Assembly: GCA_030614645.1 (NCBI GenBank)
Contig: JAUWTR010000147.1
Location: forward strand, 1-5,480
Length of the DNA: 5,480 nt
Direction: 5' to 3'
Origin: Candidatus Aminicenantota bacterium
GTDB taxonomy: Bacteria > Acidobacteriota > Aminicenantia > Aminicenantales > Aminicenantaceae
Shown here: positions 1 to 5,480 of the stretch, one piece after another
Numbering within the stretch: position 1 is the stretch's first letter
Layout of the letters: each line of letters begins with the position of its first letter
The notes under the pieces: model-generated
What the model was told of the DNA's origin: nothing
What the model saw: only the letters and a program-made list of their open reading frames with translations
Database searches by the model: none
Made by a program: the position numbers and the translations under genes

Positions 1-21
1 CGAGGAGAGCGTTGTGAGGAC

Positions 22-148
22 AGGAAGGGATTTCCCCGCTGGGGGAAATCCCTGTCTTTCGCAGGGACTTACCATTGTCCATGCCAACTCTTGCCCTGAT
101 TCTTTCCTGAAGCAGAAAAGCATAGAAAAAATTGGCCAACTCCTGTAC
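22..148 (+). repeat. Intergenic repeat, copy 1 (hairpin plus conserved tail, with insertion)
   Basis: This is the most divergent of three related intergenic blocks, all in the same orientation. It opens with a hairpin and the stretch GGGGAAATCCCTG..CTTTCGCAG, matching GGGGAAAATTCGCGTG..TTTTCGTAG of copy 3. About 20 extra bases follow, containing GGAC..GTCC. Similarity then resumes with CAAC, CCTGATTCTT, GAAGC and TAGAAAAAATTGG (copy 2 has TTAGAAAAATTGG), and ends near AACTCC.TGTA as in copy 3. The outer limits are approximate. It lies directly upstream of tadA and may form part of its leader. The relationship was judged by eye; the CCTGATTCTT core and the hairpin are the strongest parts. Confidence 0.6.
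27..52 (+). other. Perfect 11-bp hairpin in repeat copy 1
   Basis: GGGATTTCCCC at 27-37 is the exact reverse complement of GGGGAAATCCC at 42-52, with loop GCTG at 38-41. It lies at the same place within the repeat as the hairpin of copy 3. No clean T-run follows, only TGTCTTTCG, so a standard intrinsic terminator for an upstream gene is possible but not well supported. A second small hairpin, CCCTG/CAGGG around TCTTTCG (50-65), shares bases with the right arm and could compete with it. Confidence 0.75.
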
Positions 149-163
149 ATTAATATAAAGAGA

Positions 164-613
164 ATGGTTATTAGTGATGAGTATTTCATGCAACAAGCAC
201 TTTGTGAGGCGGAAAAAGCCCTGGGAGATGATGAAGTTCCAGTAGGTGCAGTCCTGGTTAAAGAAAATAAAATAGTCCACAGAGCTTATAACCAGACTCT
301 CCTAAAAAGCGATCCGACAGCTCATGCTGAAATCATTACTATAAGAGAAGCCTGCCATACTTTTAATAATCACCGTCTTCCAGATTGTGACCTATATGTG
401 ACTCTGGAGCCCTGTGCAATGTGTCTGGGAGCCCTTATTCAGGCCAGGATTAAACGCCTAATATTCGGAGCATATGATCCTAAAGATGGAGCAGTAGAAT
501 CAATAATGCGGTTTCCTTTTGAAAAGACCAATCACCGCCTTAAAATAAAGGGTGGAATTTTGGAAGCAGAGTGCGGTAAAATCTTGAAAGATTTCTTTAT
601 AGATAAACGTTGA
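164..613 (+). CDS. tadA: tRNA-specific adenosine deaminase TadA
   Basis: Deaminates adenosine 34 to inosine in the wobble position of tRNA-Arg(ACG), a cytoplasmic zinc enzyme of the cytidine deaminase superfamily. From the ATG at 164 the protein is 149 residues, slightly shorter than the 160-170 usual for the family. The zinc site is complete: HAE with His54 and catalytic Glu56, and PCAMC with Cys84 and Cys87, preceded by the family's VPVGAVLV block (25-32) and TLEP (80-83). The reading frame stays open upstream to a GTG at 14, but that part runs through the intergenic repeat and is not TadA-like. The start at 164 gives an N-terminus (DEYFMQQAL) typical of the family; the ATG at 188 is a less likely alternative. 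The ribosome site is weak (AAAGAG). The downstream tRNA-Ser gene, 22 bases on, is probably cotranscribed. Confidence 0.95.
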   Translation: MVISDEYFMQQALCEAEKALGDDEVPVGAVLVKENKIVHRAYNQTLLKSDPTAHAEIITIREACHTFNNHRLPDCDLYVTLEPCAMCLGALIQARIKRLIFGAYDPKDGAVESIMRFPFEKTNHRLKIKGGILEAECGKILKDFFIDKR

Positions 614-635
614 GATTGTATTGCAAATTAGAAAA

Positions 636-727
636 GGAGAGGTGGCCGAGTGGTTGAAGGCGGCGGTCTCGAAAATCGCTATACTGTGAATACAGTATCG
701 TGGGTTCGAATCCCACCCTCTCCGCCA
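636..727 (+). tRNA. tRNA-Ser (anticodon CGA, reads UCG)
   Basis: A complete class II tRNA with encoded CCA. The acceptor arms are GGAGAGG (636-642) and CCTCTCC (717-723), with discriminator G724 and CCA at 725-727. The D-arm is GCC..GGC. The anticodon stem GCGGT/ATCGC encloses loop CTCGAAA, with CGA at 670-672. The long variable arm, ATACTG paired with CAGTAT, is the mark of serine tRNAs. The T-arm is GTGGG-TTCGAAT-CCCAC (700-716). It starts 22 bases after tadA and ends 48 bases before the AKR-like gene, so the three may share a transcript from which the tRNA is processed. Confidence 0.97.
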
Positions 728-775
728 ACAAATCAACTTTGCAGAAGACAGTAGGAAGGAGAAGGGAGATATAAA

Positions 776-1564
776 ATGTCAAATTGGCTGGAAGACAAAG
801 TAAGACTTGGTAAGACAGAACTTTTCGCCGGACGCCTGGGGCTTGGTGCATCTTATGGGACTCCCACAGCTTCACTGGAGCAGGCATTTGATGCCGGGTG
901 TAATTATTTTTATTGGGGTGCATTGCGGAATTCTAAAATGGCTGCAGCCATCCGGAACATTGTAGCAAGAGGTAAACGAGATGAACTTATTGTTGTGATC
1001 CAAGACTTCCGCCGCACTTCATCAGGAGTAGAAAAAAGCCTTAGGCAGGGGCTTAAAAAGCTGGGTTTGGATTACGCTGATATACTACTGCTCGGCTGGT
1101 ACAATAAGTCTCCCAAGCCTAAAGTATTGGATACGGTTGAAAAAATGCATAAGCAGGGTGTATTCCGTTATCTGGGGATATCAGGTCACAATCGCTCTGT
1201 TTTCCCTGAATTTGCCAAAGACTTACGCTACCATCTTTTTCAGATACGTTATAATGCGGCTAACAGGGGAGCTGAGAGGGATTTGTTTCCCCATCTTCCC
1301 AAAGAACGGCCTGCCATTGTGGCCTTTCAAGCTACACGAAGAATGTCGCTGGGAAAATCCAGAAAAATTCCAGCAAAGGAAAAGCGGCCTAAAGCGGGAG
1401 ATTGTTATCGATTTGCACTCACTAATCCATTTGTCGATGTAGTTATCACTGCTCCTTCCAAGGCCAGTCAGATGGAAGAGAATCTGGTTGAAGTTGCAAA
1501 AGGCACTATGACAGAGGAGGAAATGGACTGGATGCGGAGAATAGGGGACTATGTATATGAATAA
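776..1564 (+). CDS. Aldo/keto reductase-fold protein with apparently lost catalytic tetrad
   Basis: A 262-residue soluble protein with the layout of the aldo/keto reductase family: a strand-1 block (GRLGLGASYG, 19-28), AFDAGCNYFYWG (37-48) in place of the usual AxxxGxNxFDTA, SLRQGLKKLGLDYADILLLGW (88-108), RYLGISGHN (131-139), YN at 159-160, and a C-terminal DVVITAPSKASQMEENL (221-237) like the NAD(P)H-binding end of AKRs. By eye, Asp of the tetrad is Tyr46, the Tyr position falls at Leu50/Arg51, Lys is Gln76 and His is Gly107. Ordinary AKR chemistry is therefore doubtful; another redox or binding role is possible. At 262 residues it is shorter than most AKRs (about 300-340). The start at 776 follows a purine-rich ribosome site (GGAAGGAGAAGGGAG) 7 bases or more upstream. 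Family assignment is firm; substrate is unknown. Confidence 0.85.
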   Translation: MSNWLEDKVRLGKTELFAGRLGLGASYGTPTASLEQAFDAGCNYFYWGALRNSKMAAAIRNIVARGKRDELIVVIQDFRRTSSGVEKSLRQGLKKLGLDYADILLLGWYNKSPKPKVLDTVEKMHKQGVFRYLGISGHNRSVFPEFAKDLRYHLFQIRYNAANRGAERDLFPHLPKERPAIVAFQATRRMSLGKSRKIPAKEKRPKAGDCYRFALTNPFVDVVITAPSKASQMEENLVEVAKGTMTEEEMDWMRRIGDYVYE

Positions 1565-1567
1565 TTC

Positions 1568-1593
1568 AGGTTAAATTTAATCCTTTTTTTTTT
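1568..1593 (+). terminator. Probable rho-independent terminator after the AKR-like gene
   Basis: AGG at 1568-1570 pairs with CCT at 1582-1584 around the self-complementary TTAAATTTAA (1571-1580), leaving T1581 bulged. A run of ten T residues (1584-1593) follows at once. The stem is AT-rich and weak but the T-tract is strong, and the element starts 4 bases after the stop codon of the AKR-like gene. Confidence 0.45.
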
Positions 1594-1603
1594 GTTTTAT
1601 TTT

Positions 1604-1612
1604 TGGTATATT
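1604..1612 (+). promoter_or_regulatory. Candidate extended -10 promoter for the membrane protein gene
   Basis: TGG followed by TATATT (1607-1612) matches an extended -10 element (TGn plus five of six bases of TATAAT). The -35 region at the right distance is only a T-run. Transcription would begin near 1619, about 33 bases before the ATG at 1652, leaving room for the ribosome site AAGGAGTG (1638-1645). Confidence 0.35.
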
Positions 1613-1651
1613 TAAAAAAACAAATCATATATGGAAATAAGGAGTGATTAG

Positions 1652-2272
1652 ATGAAAGGAACTAAAGGCTGGATGTGGGTATTATTTTTTGGCTCTCTTT
1701 GGGGAATCAGTGAAGTTGCTGGAGGAGGAATTCTATATGGGAATAATATCTCCCATTCATCTATAATACTTGCCGTCTTTGCATTTTTTATTCTGGCTGT
1801 TGCCCGGGGAATTATCAACAAACCGGGTTCATCTGTTATGATCGGTACCATAGCAATGCTGTTTAAATTGATAAATGCCGGGCCTTTTATCTGCCATCTT
1901 TTAGGGATATTTATGCTCGGTGCAGCTTTTGATATTTTTGCATCTTTTTTAATGAAAAAAGAAAGAAAAATTTCCTGGCGCAGCATCCTAACAGGTTCAA
2001 TCAGTGCTTACAGCGGTTACGCCTTATTTGCCCTCACTATCACTTATATTGTTCAGTATAAATACTGGATAGCAGTTGGGCTGCCCAAAGTCTTAAATCA
2101 TATTTTTGTCTCCGGAAGTATTGCTGCTTTATTTGCAGCTGTAGTGGTTCCCCTTGGATTTATGGTTGGATTGAAGAGTGAATCTTTAAGCTCCAGGAAT
2201 CCCAGATGGCTTTATGCCGGGACTCTAGCGAGCATTGTGATATTCTGGATTGTAGGACAGTTTACCGGGTAA
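1652..2272 (+). CDS. Polytopic membrane protein of unknown function (possibly ECF S-component-like)
   Basis: A 206-residue, very hydrophobic protein with about six or seven predicted membrane segments: roughly 7-25, 35-53, 60-75, 78-99, 112-134, 150-173 and 187-204. The N-terminus LFFGSLWGISEVAGGG (11-26) places Glu21 within the first span; a KPGSS motif (57-61) and KLINAGPFICHLLG (72-85) lie in the loop and fourth-span region. Size, Gly/Ala-rich helices and the small charged loops resemble S components (substrate-binding subunits) of ECF transporters, but I cannot name a family from sequence alone. The start is supported by AAGGAGTG 6 bases upstream of the ATG. It sits alone on the + strand after a terminator and ends tail-to-tail with the MatE-like gene, sharing 11 bases with it. 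Confidence 0.7.
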   Translation: MKGTKGWMWVLFFGSLWGISEVAGGGILYGNNISHSSIILAVFAFFILAVARGIINKPGSSVMIGTIAMLFKLINAGPFICHLLGIFMLGAAFDIFASFLMKKERKISWRSILTGSISAYSGYALFALTITYIVQYKYWIAVGLPKVLNHIFVSGSIAALFAAVVVPLGFMVGLKSESLSSRNPRWLYAGTLASIVIFWIVGQFTG

Positions 2273-3575
2273 GTGCTTTATGGCAGGGTCTCAATTGATA
2301 TATATTGGCCAGAATCCGGCCTGAGATCAAAGCAATTGAAGCGCTTACTGCCCCTACCAATCCCAGAATATTGATCGTAAAATAAAGCAGGCAGATAATA
2401 GTTATAACTTCAATAGCAGTAGCAATTGTGAGTGGAGTTGTCCGCTTGTTGGTCACCAGTATTCCTCGTTGAAACGCAATTAAAACACTAAGACCCGGGA
2501 TAAGAGTCAATATTTTTGTAGGGGTAATGGCAAAACGACTTAGCTGTAAAGAAAGACCTGATATTTTTTGGAACCAGAGAAAAGAAAGAGGGGTAAACGC
2601 AAGCAGTGCTAATCCAAGGGTAACTGATGAGCCTAAAATAGCAGCAAAATTGCGGAGCTTTTTATAGCCCTCATTGTTTTCACCTAAAAGAGCAATTCCT
2701 ACTTCCTGAAATGACAAACCCATGCTGCGGAAAATAAACACTAGAGAGTTGATCACTGGCAAAACTGCTAAAGATTCTATGGACATGCGACTGTGCCCTA
2801 AAAAGAAAGTCACCAGCGGGTACACTCCTAAGCTTAATATGGATGTAAGTGCTAATGGGAAATAGAAACGGCTGATATATCTGTAGGAGATAGGTTTTTC
2901 TTGCATAAGAGTGCTTTGGTCTTTTTTTAAATTATCTACTGATTTTTGAGACATAAATTTACTTGCAACTGCTTCAGCTGTAACACCTATAGAAAGAGCC
3001 AGGCTGCCGACTACAGATCCTGGAAAACTAAAAAATATATAGCAGGAAATCGCAACAGTCGCCATAGTCGATAGTCTTACTACTGTGCCTAAAGCTACTC
3101 TGCGGGTCAGATTGCTGCGGATGAGAATTCCCTGATAGAAGCGGCGGTATCCGATTGCACTCGGCCAGGGAAGCAGGATTATACAGGCCGTATGGGTGAG
3201 CCGTGTGATATTTTCCGGCAGCCCGATCAAACCCATGGTTATAAAATTAAAAACCGGGGGGAGCAAAAAAAGAACCATAATAAATGTTATTATCGCATTC
3301 AGGGCATATGTGAAGTTTCTCAACTTGATAAAAGAATCCCTGTTTTTCGCCAGGGCAGTAGATGCACTCATTATCATTATTATGGGTGCTTCAATCAGAA
3401 CGGCAAAAGAAAATGCTACTCCATATGCTGCTAAGTTCTATTTGGGGTCTGCCAGGCGTGCGATAATAGCTGCCAGAAAAGGGCCTTCGGCAGCCATCAT
3501 AAGCCAGGTAGAAGCTAGAGGAATCCAGAAGAGAAAGATTTTTTTATAGGATAGTTCTTTATAAGTATTCAACAT
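2262..3575 (-). pseudogene. MatE-like (MOP superfamily) exporter gene interrupted by an in-frame TAG at codon 46
   Basis: Read from ATG at 3575 the frame runs 437 codons to TAA at 2264-2262 with one interruption, TAG at 3440-3438. Before it lies a 45-residue N-terminus ending in ARLADPK, with a membrane span (KIFLFWIPLASTWLMM); after it the frame continues at once with NLAAYGVAFSFAVLIEAPII and about 370 more residues of alternating hydrophobic spans. The full length (about 437) and roughly 12 spans suit the MATE/MOP exporter superfamily, and blocks such as the PIIMIMSAS segment and GYRRFYQG recall the bacterial MatE/ANKH-like group. A sense codon becoming TAG by one base change is the simplest reading. 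Internal initiation at ATG 3377 would give 371 residues lacking the first spans, with no good ribosome site. Readthrough or pyrrolysine decoding is possible but unsupported here. The ATG at 3575 itself lacks a clear Shine-Dalgarno; the gene is the last of the minus-strand cluster, 37 bases after the small ORF. Confidence 0.75.
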
Positions 3576-3612
3576 ATTATTTTTTAATGATAGTAATTTT
3601 TCGGAACCGGTA

Positions 3613-3711
3613 TTATAGGATTTTATAAAAATAAATCAATATAAGGACAAATGTTCCTGCTATTAATACAAGCCCGACCATATTTTTTAAAAAGTATTTC
3701 CATTTAGTCAT
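3613..3711 (-). CDS. Small single-span membrane protein (32 residues)
   Basis: This short frame begins with the ATG at 3711-3709, overlapping the TGA stop of the upstream FMN-binding gene in an ATGA arrangement, and ends with TAA at 3615-3613. It encodes a basic N-terminus (MTKWKYFLKN, 1-10), then a continuous hydrophobic stretch (about 11-30, MVGLVLIAGTFVLILIYFY) and ends KIL. This is the pattern of a one-pass membrane microprotein with its N-terminus in the cytoplasm by the positive-inside rule. The stop-start overlap suggests translational coupling to the flavoprotein, perhaps as a small accessory subunit. I recognise no family. A chance ORF is possible at this size, but the overlap and coherent membrane segment argue for a real gene. 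Confidence 0.6.
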   Translation of the reverse strand: MTKWKYFLKNMVGLVLIAGTFVLILIYFYKIL

Positions 3712-4880
3712 TTAACTATATTCCCGACATATTTATCCAATTTACGCCTAGCTTTGATGGTAAAATTCAGGACTACTCCTACTGGGCAGAAAAAGCGGCA
3801 GAAAAACCTTGTAAACACAAAAGAGCCAAGAATAATAACTGGAAGGATAAACCACTGAATTTCAATTCCTTCAAGCCCGAAAAGAACAGGAAAGGGTTCG
3901 TATGCCCCCATATAAGGTTTTGTGGTTAAAAAAATCAAAATAAGAGCCAGCCAGGTGAGGAAACGGCTCATATATTTTGTAATTTTTAATATCCTGGAGT
4001 TTAAATGGATGTTGATACCACTGATACGGGAGTTTAGCTCCTGAAGGTTTCCAAAAGGACACAATCCATAACAATAAAGGTTTCTTTTAAGCAGGAAAGC
4101 TGTCATAAGAGTACCTACAACTAAGATCCACCAGAAGGCATGGATTTTAACTTGAGGAAAATACCCAAGTAGAAGAGAACCAAAATGGGCGATTGAGAGG
4201 GAAGAATTTAGATGAAATCCAAGAAAAACAAATGCTGCCGTCATAGCGAAATATCGCAGTAATTTATTTTTTAATAATAATCCGGTCAACAGAACTAGAA
4301 ACAGGCCTAGAAGTAATATTTCATTCAAACCGAAGTTCCATTTCGTTTTTTTCTCCAGGACATAGAGATTAAATATTTTTTTTGCTGCAGAATGTGAGCC
4401 TATGCGAATAGCTTTTATAAATGCTTCTGAGGAGACTGTTGCCTGTGTTATTGTATCGATGTCTTCTTTTGGAAGAAAGGGGGAGGCTATATTTTTTTCT
4501 TTAAATTGGTTAAAAAATTCCTTTCTCTGGAGTTTATTAAAGAAGGAAGGGGTTTCTTTATGGCGTAATACAAGAACCTCATGTACAGCTCTTTGCCTGT
4601 TTATGGCTGTTGCTATCAATAGGGGGCCGCCCCATCCTTTTGTTTTTGTGATCACATAATATCCGGAAAAAGAATCCTCTCCTAAGGCCTGTGTTTCATA
4701 TATAAGAGGATTGTCACTGATTTTTGTAAGTTCCTGCCCGGCTGAGATTCTTTCCTCCAGAATACGGAGGATCTCGTGGTCGGTATTGATGTAGCCGATA
4801 ACATAGGCAGCGGCCAGAGACAGAAACGCCAGTACTCTTATAATGTTTTTGAATATGGATTTTTTCCGGCTTTGTTTCAT
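3708..4880 (-). CDS. Membrane FMN-binding protein with NosR/NapH-like Fe-S motifs
   Basis: A 390-residue electron-transfer protein. After an N-terminal membrane anchor (about 14-31) comes an extracytoplasmic FMN-binding domain (about 50-175) of the RnfG/NosR type. It has HKETP at 107-111 and the flavinylation motif DTITQATVSS at 142-151, where Thr148 would carry FMN attached by ApbE. The usual Gly before Ala is Gln146 here. Then follow about six membrane spans (near 185-203, 208-222, 225-240, 246-264, 305-320, 343-358) with two CxxxCP motifs, Cys270/Cys274 (CYGLCPFG) and Cys361/Cys365 (CRFFCPVG), as in the NapH/NosR membrane family. It ends soon after the second motif, so the C-terminal 2[4Fe-4S] ferredoxin part of full NosR (about 700 residues) is absent. 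It probably moves electrons across or along the membrane; the partner is unknown. The start at 4880 has a modest ribosome site (TTGAGAAA). It heads a cluster with the 32-residue ORF and the MatE-like gene. Confidence 0.88.
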   Translation of the reverse strand: MKQSRKKSIFKNIIRVLAFLSLAAAYVIGYINTDHEILRILEERISAGQELTKISDNPLIYETQALGEDSFSGYYVITKTKGWGGPLLIATAINRQRAVHEVLVLRHKETPSFFNKLQRKEFFNQFKEKNIASPFLPKEDIDTITQATVSSEAFIKAIRIGSHSAAKKIFNLYVLEKKTKWNFGLNEILLLGLFLVLLTGLLLKNKLLRYFAMTAAFVFLGFHLNSSLSIAHFGSLLLGYFPQVKIHAFWWILVVGTLMTAFLLKRNLYCYGLCPFGNLQELNSRISGINIHLNSRILKITKYMSRFLTWLALILIFLTTKPYMGAYEPFPVLFGLEGIEIQWFILPVIILGSFVFTRFFCRFFCPVGVVLNFTIKARRKLDKYVGNIVK

Positions 4881-4895
4881 TTTCTCAAATCATTA

Positions 4896-4924
4896 AGAGT
4901 ACAAAACTACGCCGGTAAAGACAA
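4896..4924 (-). promoter_or_regulatory. Weak candidate sigma70-type promoter for the FMN-binding gene
   Basis: On the minus strand TTGTCT (4924-4919) and TACTCT (4901-4896) are separated by 17 bases, ending 15 bases before the start codon. Four of six and three of six consensus bases match. The leader would be very short, so this is only a possibility; nothing stronger was seen between the gene and repeat copy 2. Confidence 0.22.
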
Positions 4925-4955
4925 GAAAAAATCGAGCTCCCTAATATAATTATCA

Positions 4956-5034
4956 GGAAAATCCGCGTGTTTTCGTATCAATTGACCTGATTCTTGCTTA
5001 ATGCTCAGAAGCTTAGAAAAATTGGGGGAAATAC
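4956..5034 (+). repeat. Intergenic repeat, copy 2
   Basis: These 79 bases align without gaps to 5255-5333 (copy 3) with about 12 differences, roughly 85% identity; the first 58 bases differ at only five places. Shared landmarks are CGCGTGTTTTCGTA, TGACCTGATTCTTGCTTAA and GAAGCT. Unlike copies 1 and 3, the left hairpin arm is missing upstream, although the right arm (GGAAAATCCGC, 4956-4966) is kept. It lies between the divergently oriented FMN-binding gene and tRNA-Ser(GGA). Confidence 0.85.
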
Positions 5035-5048
5035 TGTTTCTCTCAGAC

Positions 5049-5077
5049 TTTACAGTTAAAGCAAATTCTGGTAATGT
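5049..5077 (+). promoter_or_regulatory. Probable promoter of tRNA-Ser(GGA)
   Basis: TTTACA (5049-5054, five of six of the -35 consensus), a 17-base spacer, and TAATGT (5072-5077, three of six) with TGG just upstream forming an extended -10. Transcription would begin near 5084, about 20 bases before the mature tRNA 5' end, which is a normal leader for a processed tRNA. Confidence 0.45.
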
Positions 5078-5103
5078 AGGCATCCCAACTTTTTTGAAAA
5101 TCG

Positions 5104-5194
<91 letters not shown>

Positions 5195-5236
5195 TTCCCA
5201 GATAATAATAATCAGTATGCAGAATGCATTATCCGA

Positions 5237-5265
5237 GCGGATTTTCCATGCTGGGGAAAATTCGC
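5237..5265 (+). other. 11-bp hairpin heading repeat copy 3 (possible tRNA terminator)
   Basis: GCGGATTTTCC (5237-5247) pairs with GGAAAATTCGC (5255-5265) with one G-T wobble and a seven-base loop. GTGTTTTCG follows, a short T-run that could make it a weak terminator for tRNA-Ser(GGA), 42 bases upstream. It matches the hairpin of copy 1 in place and shape, with different bases in both arms. Confidence 0.65.
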
Positions 5266-5333
5266 GTGTTTTCGTAGCAACTGACCTGATTCTTGCTTAA
5301 GGCTCTGAAGCTAGGGAAAAAGGGGGGAACTCC
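5255..5333 (+). repeat. Intergenic repeat, copy 3
   Basis: Aligned core matching copy 2 (4956-5034) at about 85% identity, and copy 1 more loosely. With its left hairpin arm the element spans about 5237-5333, making it the most complete copy without the insertion seen in copy 1. It contains GCTT..AAGC around AAGGCTCTG, a possible second small stem. It sits between tRNA-Ser(GGA) and the convergent symporter gene. Confidence 0.85.
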
Positions 5334-5350
5334 ATGTATTTTCTGCTTGA

Positions 5351-5480
5351 TTATTTGTCGAAATCTTCGATATTAGGATATTTTTTAAAAAATTCCCTTG
5401 TGGTTGTTGCTACAGTTCTGCTTAAAAGCGCCAAAGCGATCAGATTGTGAAAGGCCATAAGTGCATTAGCAATATCACCC
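5351..5480 (-). CDS. Sodium:alanine symporter family (AGCS) protein, C-terminal fragment cut by window end
   Basis: The minus strand is open from the window edge to TAA at 5353-5351, giving 42 residues. The start GDIANALMAFHNLIALALLS matches the last conserved stretch of AGCS amino acid:Na+ symporters, usually written as GD..NALMAIPNLIALLLLS; here Phe-His replaces Ile-Pro. A short basic, charged tail ending NIEDFDK follows, as expected for the cytoplasmic C-terminus. The remainder lies beyond 5480. It converges with tRNA-Ser(GGA). Family assignment rests on one motif, so it is good but not certain. Confidence 0.72.
   Translation of the reverse strand, partial: GDIANALMAFHNLIALALLSRTVATTTREFFKKYPNIEDFDK

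Noticed and set aside
1..60. Possible SRP RNA near tadA (AGGACAGGAAGGGA)
   Set aside because: SRP RNA is often close to tadA, but the conserved GGAAGCAGC-type apical core and a pairing long stem are absent here.
14..163. Upstream extension of tadA to a GTG at 14
   Set aside because: The added 50 residues read through the hairpin and intergenic repeat and resemble no TadA N-terminus; the ATG at 164 gives the family-typical start.
500..923. Two minus-strand reading frames with GWDSNPRY and GFEPTILYS peptides
   Set aside because: They read antisense through tRNA-Ser(CGA). This translated-tRNA peptide is a well-known false gene in databases, and both frames also overlap tadA or the AKR-like gene.
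1137..1442. 101-codon frame inside the AKR-like gene
   Set aside because: It overlaps a well-supported gene in another frame and shows no domain or ribosome site.
1648..1986. 112-codon minus-strand frame opposite the small membrane protein
   Set aside because: It is the antisense of a hydrophobic gene, which often leaves long open frames; no supporting start signal.
3192..3549. Plus-strand frames of 80 and 117 codons opposite the MatE-like N-terminus
   Set aside because: They lie antisense to a region whose minus-strand translation is clearly exporter-like on both sides of the TAG, and they have no family-like motifs.
3871..4659. A 67-codon minus-strand frame and an 85-codon plus-strand frame within the FMN-binding gene
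   Set aside because: Both are out-of-frame or antisense readings of a gene with clear motifs.
5033..5056. ACTGT..ACAGT inverted pair upstream of tRNA-Ser(GGA)
   Set aside because: Five base pairs with a long loop, overlapping the likely -35 element; expected by chance in AT-rich DNA.
5217..5229. ATGCA-GAA-TGCAT palindrome after tRNA-Ser(GGA)
   Set aside because: Only five base pairs with a three-base loop and no T-run; too small to call a terminator or binding site.

Overview
The window is a chromosomal housekeeping/accessory stretch from an AT-leaning bacterium (about 40% GC by eye). It has CCA-encoding tRNA genes, short intergenic gaps and few recognisable transfer marks. The taxon cannot be fixed from the sequence. 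A tRNA-Ser gene beside tadA is a layout I recall from Firmicutes, but the other genes (AKR-like protein, NosR-like flavoprotein, MatE-like exporter) occur in several anaerobic lineages.

Layout. Bases 1-163 hold a hairpin-bearing repeat (copy 1) and the leader of tadA (164-613, +). tRNA-Ser(CGA) lies 22 bases after tadA, followed by an aldo/keto-reductase-fold protein whose catalytic tetrad looks lost (776-1564, +). A likely terminator and an extended -10 promoter separate it from a small polytopic membrane protein (1652-2272, +) of unknown function. That gene converges on, and overlaps by 11 bases, a three-gene minus-strand cluster. Read from its promoter side, the cluster is a membrane FMN-binding/NosR-like electron-transfer protein (4880 to 3708), a 32-codon single-span membrane ORF joined by an ATGA overlap (3711 to 3613), and a MatE-like exporter gene (3575 to 2262). 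The exporter gene carries an in-frame TAG at codon 46. Bases 4881-5480 hold repeat copy 2, tRNA-Ser(GGA) with a plausible promoter, repeat copy 3, and the C-terminal 42 codons of a sodium:alanine symporter-like protein on the minus strand, cut by the window end.

How they fit. TadA and the two serine tRNAs belong to translation. The minus-strand cluster is a membrane module that may link flavin/Fe-S electron transfer to a transporter, but the transporter gene is interrupted. Most worth a second look: the amber codon in the exporter gene; a three-copy intergenic repeat whose hairpin arms change together in two copies; and the tiny ORF between the flavoprotein and exporter genes, which is easily missed.
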